Below, in pieces: positions 58,227 through 64,000 of a stretch of 64,000 nt of DNA. Both the position numbers and the translations under genes were made by a program. Position 1 is the first letter of the stretch. Every line of letters starts with the position of its first letter. Under the pieces are notes generated by a model that saw only the letters and a list, made by a program, of their open reading frames with translations, had not been told where the DNA came from and made no database searches. The DNA is taken from contig JADJDV010000006.1 in assembly GCA_016702555.1 (NCBI GenBank), positions 558,001 through 622,000 of the forward strand, read 5' to 3'. Origin of the DNA: Burkholderiales bacterium (GTDB taxonomy: Bacteria; Pseudomonadota; Gammaproteobacteria; Burkholderiales; Burkholderiaceae_C).

Positions 58227-59483
58227 ATGAGCACCGATTCACTGACACCCAGCGCGCCGCCCGACGGACTGCCGCCCGACCTGCACATCGACACCCTGGC
58301 GGTGCGCGTGGCGGTGCCGCGCAGCCAGTGGGGCGAGCATTCCGAGGCGCTGTACCTGACCAGTTGCTTCGTGCAACCCGACGCCGAAACCTCGGCGCGG
58401 CGCTTCGCGATGCAGGGGGAAGGCTACACCTACACGCGCACCAGCAACCCCAGCGTGACCAGCTTCGAGCGCCGGCTGGCGGCGCTGGAGGGCGCCGAAA
58501 ACGCCATCGCCACCGCCAGCGGCATGTCGGCCATCCTGCTGATGGGCATGGGCCTGCTGAAAAGCGGCGACCACGTGATCTGCTCGCAGTCGATGTTCGG
58601 CTCCACCATCAAGCTGTTCGGCTCCGACTTCGCCAAGTTCGGCGTGCAGACCACCTTCGTGTCGCAGACCGACGTGGCCGAGTGGCGCGCCGCCGTGCGT
58701 CCCAATACCCGTCTGCTGTTCGCCGAGACACCCACCAACCCGCTCACCGAGGTGTGCGATATCGCTGCGCTGGCCAGCATCGCGCACGACGCCGGCGCGC
58801 TGCTGGCGGTGGACAACGTGTTTGCCACGCCCGTGCTGCAAAAGCCGCTGGCGCTGGGGGCCGACCTGGTCATCCACTCCGGGACCAAGTTCCTCGACGG
58901 CCAGGGTCGCGTGATGGCCGGCGCCATCTGCGGGCCGCGCCAGTACATCGACCAGGTGTTCGCGCCGCTGATCCGCTCGGCCGGCATGGTGCTGTCGCCG
59001 TTCAACGCCTGGGTGGTGCAAAAGGGCATGGAGACCCTGGGCATCCGCGTCAAGGCGCAAAGCGCCAATGCCCTGCAGCTGGCGCAATGGCTGGAGCGGC
59101 ATCCGGCGGTGGAGCGCGTGGTTTACCCCGGCCTGCCCTCGCACCCGCAGCACGCGCTGGCGATGGCGCAGCAGTCGGACATTGGCGGCTCGGTCATCGC
59201 CTTTGCCGTGCGCGCCGACAGCCCCGAGCAGGCGCGCGTGCGTGCCTTCCACGTGGTCGACAGCTGCCGCGTGTGCAGCATCGCCACCAATCTGGGCGAC
59301 GTGAAGACGCTGATCAGCCACCCCGCCAGCACCTCGCACGGGCGCCTGAGCGAGGCGCAGCGCCAGGCCGCCGGGGTCACGCAAGGGCTGCTGCGGCTGT
59401 CGGTGGGGCTGGAGCATGTGCCCGACATCCAGGCCGATCTGGCGCGCGGGCTGGACAGCCTGGGCGAGGCGCGAAACCCATGA
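58227..59483 (+). CDS. metZ: O-succinylhomoserine sulfhydrylase
   Basis: 418-residue PLP enzyme of the Cys/Met-metabolism family making homocysteine from O-succinylhomoserine and sulfide. Pyridoxal lysine K221 lies in HSGTKFLDGQGR; YTYTRTSNPSVTSFERRLAALE (from 67) and QSMFGSTIKLF are family blocks. The frame is fully intact. It lies between purF and gltX and overlaps gltX by 4 bases (ATGA). Specific assignment to MetZ rests on the VVDSCRVCSIATNLGDVKTLISHPAS-type C-terminus. Confidence 0.95.
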   Translation: MSTDSLTPSAPPDGLPPDLHIDTLAVRVAVPRSQWGEHSEALYLTSCFVQPDAETSARRFAMQGEGYTYTRTSNPSVTSFERRLAALEGAENAIATASGMSAILLMGMGLLKSGDHVICSQSMFGSTIKLFGSDFAKFGVQTTFVSQTDVAEWRAAVRPNTRLLFAETPTNPLTEVCDIAALASIAHDAGALLAVDNVFATPVLQKPLALGADLVIHSGTKFLDGQGRVMAGAICGPRQYIDQVFAPLIRSAGMVLSPFNAWVVQKGMETLGIRVKAQSANALQLAQWLERHPAVERVVYPGLPSHPQHALAMAQQSDIGGSVIAFAVRADSPEQARVRAFHVVDSCRVCSIATNLGDVKTLISHPASTSHGRLSEAQRQAAGVTQGLLRLSVGLEHVPDIQADLARGLDSLGEARNP

Positions 59484-60891
59484 GCATGACCACCACGACA
59501 TCCGCCGACGCGCGCGTGCGCACCCGCTTCGCCCCGTCGCCCACGGGCTTCATCCATCTGGGCAACATCCGCTCGGCGCTCTACCCCTGGGCGTTCGCGC
59601 GCGCCCAGGGCGGTGACTTCATCCTGCGCATCGAGGACACCGACCTGGAGCGCTCCACGCAAGCCGCGGTGGACGTGATCCTGGAGGGCATGGCCTGGCT
59701 TGGCCTGGACCCGGACGAAGGCCCCTTCTATCAGATGCAGCGCATGGACCGGTACAAGCAGGCGCTGGCCGAGCTGCAGGCCGCCGGCCACGTCTACCCC
59801 TGCTACATGAGCGTGGCCGAACTCGACGCCCTGCGCGAACGCCAGATGGCAGCAAGGAAAAGCCGCGCTACGACGGCACCTGGCGACCCGAGCCGGGCAA
59901 GCAACTGCCGCCCGTGCCGGCCGGCGTGCAGCCCGTGCTGCGCTTTCGCAACCCGCTGAATGGCGTGGTGGTCTGGGAGGACAAGGTCAAGGGCCGCATC
60001 GAGATCGCCAACAGCGAACTCGATGACCTGGTGATCGCGCGCCCCGACGGCACGCCCACCTACAACTTCTGCGTCGTCGTCGACGACATCGACATGCGCA
60101 TCACGCACGTCATCCGCGGCGACGACCACGTCAACAACACGCCGCGGCAGATCCACATCTTCCGCGCTCTGGGCCATGAGCCGCCGGTGTACGCGCACCT
60201 GCCCACCGTGCTGAACGAGCAGGGCGAGAAGATGAGCAAGCGCCACGGCGCCAAGCCCGTCACCTGGTACCGCGATGAGGGTTTTCTGCCCGAGGCCATG
60301 GTCAACTACCTGGCGCGCCTGGGCTGGAGCCACGGCGACGACGAGATCTTCAGCCGTGCGCAGTTTCTGGACTGGTTCGACCTCGACCACCTGGGCCGCA
60401 GCGCGGCGCAGTTTGACGAGGCCAAGCTGCGCTGGGTCAACGCCCAGCACCTCAAGAGCATGGACGACGCGGCGCTGGCGCCGCTGGTGGCCGCGCAGCT
60501 GCAGCGGCGCGGCATCACCGCCGACGGGCGCCTGCCCGCGCTGTGCGGCCTGTTCAAGGACCGCTGCGACACCACGGTGGCGCTGGCCGACTGGCTGCGG
60601 CCGTACTACGCCGACGTCACGCCGCAGCCGGAAGACCTGGCCAAGCACGTCACCGACGCCGTGCGACCGGCCATCGCCAGCTTCGCCGAACGCCTGCGCA
60701 CGATCGACTGGAGCGCCGAGGCGATCGCCGCCGCGCTCAAGCAGACGCTGGCCGAGCACGGCCTGAAAATGCCGCAGCTGGCCATGCCCGTGCGCGTGCT
60801 GGTCATGGGCACGCCGCAGACCCCGTCGGTCGACGCCATGCTGGCGTTGCATCGGCGCGAAAAAGTTCTGGCCAGCTTGCTGAACGTGTGA
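59480..60891 (+). CDS. gltX: Glutamyl-tRNA synthetase (frameshifted as read)
   Basis: Class I synthetase. The N-terminal HIGH region PSPTGFIHLGN (19-29) is followed by LRIEDTDLERS; the reading breaks near 59854, where GCAGCAAGGAAAAG should be GCAGCAAAGGAAAAG (MAAKEKPRYDG). The second frame resumes RYDGTWRPEPGKQ and continues through KMSKRHGAKPVTWY and the anticodon-binding C-terminus to 60891. Restored length is 470 residues (E. coli 471). The loss of one A in a run suggests a homopolymer error. A tRNA-Glu gene lies directly downstream. Confidence 0.94.
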
Positions 60892-60906
60892 ACTTCGACA
60901 TATAAT
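60877..60906 (+). promoter_or_regulatory. Sigma-70 promoter of the tRNA-Ala/Glu/Asp cluster
   Basis: TTGCTG (60877-60882), an 18-bp spacer and TATAAT (60901-60906), 20 bp before the first tRNA. The -35 box lies inside the last codons of gltX. Confidence 0.75.
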
Positions 60907-60926
60907 GCAAGGCTCGACACCCGAGA

Positions 60927-61002
<76 letters not shown>

Positions 61003-61028
61003 AAGTTGTCGAAAAGATTCTAGGTTTT

Positions 61029-61104
61029 GACCCTATCGTCTAGAGGCCTAGGACACCACCCTTTCACGGTGGGTACCGGGGTTCGAATCCCCGTAGGGTC
61101 GCCA
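61029..61104 (+). tRNA. tRNA-Glu (TTC)
   Basis: 76-nt cloverleaf: acceptor GACCCTA/TAGGGTC, anticodon stem CCACC/GGTGG with loop CTTTCAC (anticodon TTC), T-loop GGTTCGAATCC, discriminator G and encoded CCA. It lies 26 bp after tRNA-Ala and 137 bp after gltX. Confidence 0.97.
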
Positions 61105-61151
61105 AGTTTGGCTGCGCTTGACTCGCGAGAGTGCAAAGCAGCCACCGACGC

Positions 61152-61228
61152 GGAGTGGTAGTTCAGTCGGTTAGAATACCGGCCTGTCACGCCGGGGGTC
61201 GCGGGTTCGAGTCCCGTCCACTCCGCCA
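61152..61228 (+). tRNA. tRNA-Asp (GTC)
   Basis: 77-nt cloverleaf: acceptor GGAGTGG/CCACTCC, anticodon stem CCGGC/GCCGG with loop CTGTCAC (anticodon GTC), T-loop GGTTCGAGTCC and encoded CCA. Last tRNA before the terminator. Confidence 0.97.
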
Positions 61229-61234
61229 ATTTAT

Positions 61235-61276
61235 AAGGCTCTGCTGCTAGGAAACTGGTAGCAGAGCCTTTTCTGT
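61235..61276 (+). terminator. Intrinsic terminator of the tRNA cluster
   Basis: AAGGCTCTGCT (61235-61245) pairs perfectly with AGCAGAGCCTT (61260-61270) across a 14-base loop, followed by TTCTGTTT. It ends the tRNA-Ala/Glu/Asp transcript. Confidence 0.85.
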
Positions 61277-61303
61277 TTCAGAATTTGGAATAAGGCCGTC
61301 GGT

Positions 61304-61495
61304 TTATGACTGGACCGGCTTCCCCAACTCGCCGCGCTTGGCATCCCACGCGGTATCGGTTTCCGGCAAGTCGCTGAGCAAGGTCGCGGCGCCGCAGGCG
61401 GTGCAGTTCACGGTTTCGCTCGGTTGTACCTGCTCGGCATCGACGAATTGATCGCAGCCGCACTGCGGGCAGTGCAGCGAAAGCTGTTTTTTCAT
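61304..61495 (-). CDS. Small zinc-ribbon protein, 63 residues
   Basis: Begins MKKQLSLHCPQCGCDQFVD. Two CxxC knuckles (C9/C12 and C31/C34) form a zinc ribbon, with an acidic C-terminus (SDLPETDTAWDAK). No name can be assigned. The 249-bp stretch from 61496 to 61744 has no convincing ORF; near its end a 7-bp stem, GAAAAGC-CGCAA-GCTTTTC (61705-61723), precedes ribD. Confidence 0.75.
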   Translation of the reverse strand: MKKQLSLHCPQCGCDQFVDAEQVQPSETVNCTACGAATLLSDLPETDTAWDAKRGELGKPVQS

Positions 61496-61744
61496 GTGAA
61501 TGCGCCTCGGTTGGATAACGGTCGGGATCGGCTCATTCTAGGAACACCCCTTTTCCGCTGCTGCCGAGGTATTTGTGGGCGTGGTGATGCGACAAGAGCA
61601 TGGATTGCCGCACAACGCTGGTTCACCATCGCTGTTCCTGAGTGCGCGTATCTCACAGGGTGGCAGATGTTCACGCCGCCCTAGAATTCAACGGCTTGCA
61701 CGCTGAAAAGCCGCAAGCTTTTCTTGCTTGTACTGCCGCATCAC

Positions 61745-62860
61745 ATGCACGCTGTCCACGTCGATCCCCCGATGCGCCTGGCGCTTGACCTGGCGGCACG
61801 CGCGCGTGCGGTGTGCGCGCCCAATCCGGCGGTGGGTTGCGTGCTGGTGGATACTGGCGGGCAGGTAATCGGGCAGGGCCAGACGCAGGCGGTCGGCCAG
61901 GCGCATGCCGAGGTGATGGCCTTGCGCGATGCGGCGGTGCGTGGGCATTCGGTGGTAGGCGCGACGGCCTACGTGACGCTGGAGCCGTGCGCGCACCAGG
62001 GCCGCACCGGGCCGTGTTGCGAGGCGCTGGTGGCGGCTGGCTTGGGCAGGGTGGTGGCGTCGATTCAAGACCCGAACCCGCGTGTCTCTGGCCAGGGTTT
62101 TGCGCGCTTGCGCGCGGCAGGCATCGAAGTGCTGGTGGGCCCGGGTGCCGAGGAATCGCGCGAACTGAACATCGGTTTTTTTAGCCGTATGCGGCGTGGC
62201 CTGCCCTGGGTGCGCATGAAGGCAGCCAGTTCGCTCGATGGCCGCACGGCGTTGCCGAACGGCGCCAGCCAGTGGATCACCTCAGCCGAGGCGCGTGCCG
62301 ATGGCCACGCCTGGCGCGCGCGGGCCGATGTGGTGCTGACCGGTATCGGCACCGTGCTGGACGACGACCCACGGCTGGACGTGCGCCTGGATGGCGTGAG
62401 GCGCCAGCCGGTGCTGGCGATTGTCGACAGCCAGTTGCGCACGCCGCTGAATGCGCGCCTGTGGGAGGTGACCGCACGCGGCGTGCGCCTCTACGGTGCT
62501 GTGGACGATGCCGCACGGCGGCGGGCGTTGATTGAGCGCGGCGCCGAGGTGGTGCTGCTGCCGGACGCGCACGGGCGGGTCGATCTGGCGGCGCTGCTGC
62601 GCGATCTGGGTGGGCGCGAGGTGAACGAGGTGCACGTCGAGGCCGGGCACCGCCTCAATGGCGCGCTGCTGCGTGCGCGCCGGGTGGACGAGTTGCTGCT
62701 GTACCAGGCGCCGCTGCTGCTGGGCGAGGGGCCGGGCATCGCCGCCCTGGGGGCGCTGGACACGCTGGCGGAAGGCTGGCGCTTCGAGTGGCACGAGGCG
62801 CAGCGCGTGGGGTCCGATCTGCGCCTGCGGGCGCGCGCGCCGGGGCGCGAGGAACTCTGA
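61745..62860 (+). CDS. ribD: Bifunctional riboflavin biosynthesis deaminase/reductase RibD
   Basis: 371-residue enzyme for the second and third steps of riboflavin synthesis. The N-terminal CDA-type deaminase has zinc ligands H54-A-E56, C82 (EPCAHQGRTGPCC) and C91, with PNPAVGCVL before them. The C-terminal reductase begins at WVRMKAASSLDGRTALPNGASQWITS and ends near LRARAPGREEL. Start ATG at 61745 (alternative at 61772) has only a weak ribosome-binding site. No other rib genes follow. A short hairpin (61705-61723) lies just upstream; no FMN riboswitch is apparent. Confidence 0.95.
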   Translation: MHAVHVDPPMRLALDLAARARAVCAPNPAVGCVLVDTGGQVIGQGQTQAVGQAHAEVMALRDAAVRGHSVVGATAYVTLEPCAHQGRTGPCCEALVAAGLGRVVASIQDPNPRVSGQGFARLRAAGIEVLVGPGAEESRELNIGFFSRMRRGLPWVRMKAASSLDGRTALPNGASQWITSAEARADGHAWRARADVVLTGIGTVLDDDPRLDVRLDGVRRQPVLAIVDSQLRTPLNARLWEVTARGVRLYGAVDDAARRRALIERGAEVVLLPDAHGRVDLAALLRDLGGREVNEVHVEAGHRLNGALLRARRVDELLLYQAPLLLGEGPGIAALGALDTLAEGWRFEWHEAQRVGSDLRLRARAPGREEL

Positions 62861-62900
62861 AGCTCACGGCGCCGCCGTGCCGCCAACCCGGGTTCTGTGC

Positions 62901-63203
62901 TTACTGGCCACCGTCTTTGGCCGGGCCGGTTGGACCGTCCTTGCCCTTCTTGTCGGTGTCGAGCACCGCCATCTGCATCGACACATCGAACAGGCGCACC
63001 TTGCTGGCGTAGTGGCGGTCCAGGCGCCACTCATCAAGGATCTGCATGGCCAGCTTGAACTGGGCGGCGTCTAGCAGGTAGAGGTCGGCGATGGGGAAGT
63101 CGGCTTCCGATTCCAGCGCCAGCACCAGGCGCGACAAGGTCTTGGCGTTGGCGTCGCCGGGTTTGCGTTCGATGAACTTGCGGGCTTCCTTGATGGCGCG
63201 CAT
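62901..63203 (-). CDS. Hypothetical protein, 100 residues
   Basis: Product MRAIKEARKFIERKPGDANAKTL..., helical, soluble, without Cys, ending in a low-complexity basic tail (DKKGKDGPTGPAKDGG). It has no recognised family. The reading frame, length and composition fit a real gene on the minus strand convergent with ribD. The 257-bp region 63204-63460 upstream shows no further gene. Confidence 0.6.
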   Translation of the reverse strand: MRAIKEARKFIERKPGDANAKTLSRLVLALESEADFPIADLYLLDAAQFKLAMQILDEWRLDRHYASKVRLFDVSMQMAVLDTDKKGKDGPTGPAKDGGQ

Positions 63204-63268
63204 GGGGTGGCAATCCTTTCGATGTCCTTATGGGGGCAGCGTACTGAGCAAAGCGCCGACGCAGTTGG

Positions 63269-63293
63269 CGCGTCGCCGCGATCCGGCGACGCG
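63269..63293. other. Perfect 9-bp inverted repeat in a non-coding gap
   Basis: CGCGTCGCC-GCGATCC-GGCGACGCG in the 257-bp gap between the hypothetical gene and tRNA-Arg. It has no T tract; it may be a Rho-independent-like structure, a protein-binding palindrome or incidental in high-GC DNA. Confidence 0.35.
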
Positions 63294-63460
63294 GGCGTTG
63301 TCCGGCACATTCCGGATCGGCGATGCTGCACTGCAGCAATTAACCGTGGCAACGGAACGCATGCTAGCCGATCGATGCACGCGCCGCTACCGCATCATTT
63401 GTTTGTCATAAAAGTGACATGAGGGGGTTGGTCCGCCGAGTGTTTTCGAATCCGGTCGGA

Positions 63461-63537
63461 TGGCCTGCCCGGCAGGACTCGAACCTGCGACCTGCTGCTT
63501 AGAAGGCAGCTGCTCTATCCAGTTGAGCTACGGGCAG
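63461..63537 (-). tRNA. tRNA-Arg (TCT)
   Basis: 77-nt cloverleaf on the minus strand: acceptor CTGCCCG/CGGGCAG, anticodon stem GCTGC/GCAGC with loop CTTCTAA (anticodon TCT), T-loop GGTTCGAGTCC, discriminator G and encoded CCA. It begins 6 bp beyond the end of a strong terminator that lies between it and tRNA-Pro. Confidence 0.96.
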
Positions 63538-63543
63538 ACGGAG

Positions 63544-63569
63544 AAAAAAGGCCCGACGTGGCGGGCCTT
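63544..63569 (-). terminator. Intrinsic terminator between tRNA-Pro and tRNA-Arg
   Basis: On the minus strand AAGGCCCG-CCACGT-CGGGCCTT followed by a T6 run. It ends the tRNA-Pro transcript 14-40 bases after its 3' end and only 6 bp before the tRNA-Arg gene. Confidence 0.88.
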
Positions 63570-63583
63570 GATGCAAGAAAAAG

Positions 63584-63660
63584 TGGTCGGAGCGGCGGGA
63601 TTCGAACTCGCGACCCTCTGCTCCCAAAGCAGATGCGCTACCAGGCTGCGCTACGCTCCG
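63584..63660 (-). tRNA. tRNA-Pro (TGG)
   Basis: 77-nt cloverleaf on the minus strand: acceptor CGGAGCG/CGCTCCG, anticodon stem TCTGC/GCAGA with loop TTTGGGA (anticodon TGG), T-loop GAGTTCGAATC, discriminator A and encoded CCA. Confidence 0.97.
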
Positions 63661-63688
63661 ACGAAGACGGCATTCTACCTTGCGGCGC

Positions 63689-64000
63689 CTAGCGCTTTTG
63701 GTACTGCGTGGCGCCGAACAGCACTTCCTTCTCGGCGTCGCTGCGTATCGGCTGGCGCAGCTCGGCCATCACGGCGACGCCACGCTGCACGGCGGGGCGG
63801 GCGCCGACGCGGTCGAACCAGGCCTTCAGCGCCGGGTAGTCGGCCCAGTCCATGCCCTGGTTCTCCCAGTTGCGCAGCCAGGGGTAGATGGCGATGTCGG
63901 CGATGCTGTAGTCGTCACCGGCGATCCAGGCGCCGGTGCGCTCGATGCGCTTGTCCATCACGCCGTACAGGCGCCGCCCTTCGTTGGTGTAGCGGTTGAT
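63689..64000 (-). CDS. Glutathione S-transferase family protein, C-terminal part
   Basis: C-terminal helical domain of a GST of the YfcG/YghU type: INRYTNEGRRLYGVMDKRI enters from the window edge, GAWIAGDDYSIADIAIYPWLRNWENQGMDW is the characteristic helix 6-7 N-capping box segment (SIADI), and the end is TQYQKR. The N-terminal thioredoxin-like domain lies beyond base 64000. Such proteins act as glutathione-disulfide-linked oxidoreductases. Partial gene, so start and active site cannot be read. Confidence 0.9.
   Translation of the reverse strand: MNRYTNEGRRLYGVMDKRIERTGAWIAGDDYSIADIAIYPWLRNWENQGMDWADYPALKAWFDRVGARPAVQRGVAVMAELRQPIRSDAEKEVLFGATQYQKR

Noticed and set aside
59914..60891. A GltX-like C-terminal ORF as an independent (e.g. 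glutamyl-Q type) gene
   Set aside because: It continues exactly the GltX sequence broken by one base at 59854; it lacks a HIGH region of its own.
61496..61744. FMN riboswitch upstream of ribD
   Set aside because: I looked for the conserved RFN-type segments and did not see them; only a short 7-bp stem is present.

Overview
The window is ordinary, gene-dense chromosome of a high-GC betaproteobacterium, most likely a member of the Comamonadaceae (Burkholderiales). Reasons: the gene order purF-cvpA-SPOR-folC with metZ and gltX beside it, the rplU-rpmA-obgE-proB run, the pilB-pilC-pilD-coaE-zapD-yacG run, and three kinds of intergenic repeat that resemble repeats I recall from this family. I see no phage, IS element, CRISPR array or plasmid genes.

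Layout. 1-2.2 kb: CIO-type cytochrome bd oxidase (cydAB, cydB cut by the window edge). 2.3-7.8 kb: an acyl-CoA catabolic island made of two units. SDR, enoyl-CoA hydratase and acyl-CoA dehydrogenase lie on +; an atypical crotonase and a TetR regulator lie on -. Each unit is preceded by a similar palindrome that probably binds the TetR protein. 7.8-16.4 kb: rsmD, coaD, fpr, a DciA-like gene, secA, argJ, a DUF815 ATPase and mutT. 16.4-22 kb: yacG, zapD, coaE and the type IV pilus genes pilD, pilC and pilB on the minus strand. 22-29.9 kb: tRNA-Pro(CGG), ispB, rplU-rpmA, obgE, proB, a CNP1-like gene, rppH, proS and a lytic transglycosylase. 30-41.5 kb: two HlyC/CorC-type CBS proteins, a YidB-OmpA fusion, grxD, an H-NS-like protein, an ApaH-like phosphatase, DUF445, a DEAD-box helicase, a YpfJ-type metallopeptidase, pyroglutamyl peptidase and an ornithine-cyclodeaminase-family enzyme.

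41.6-48.6 kb is a purine-base catabolic neighbourhood: dcd, guanine deaminase, two BMP-type purine/nucleoside-binding proteins, a HIT protein, an adenine-deaminase-type amidohydrolase and a Rieske oxygenase. Together they could take up and deaminate adenine and guanine. The Rieske enzyme is a candidate for oxidising the resulting hypoxanthine/xanthine (inference). 48.6-53.5 kb: an L,D-transpeptidase, gabD, a cardiolipin synthase and a Spx/ArsC-like protein. 53.6-61.3 kb: folC, SPOR, cvpA, purF, metZ, gltX and a tRNA-Ala/Glu/Asp cluster. 61.3-64 kb: a small zinc-ribbon protein, ribD, a hypothetical gene, tRNA-Arg and tRNA-Pro(TGG), and a GST cut by the edge.

The most important technical point is that the SPOR gene, purF and gltX each carry one apparent single-base deletion within 4.5 kb. 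purF and gltX are housekeeping genes, so sequence error is likelier than gene decay. I found no convincing novel defence or mobile system. The best biological leads are the TetR-controlled acyl-CoA module with its atypical crotonase, the Rieske/deaminase/BMP purine cluster, the YidB-OmpA fusion, and a hairpin-rich leader upstream of folC.
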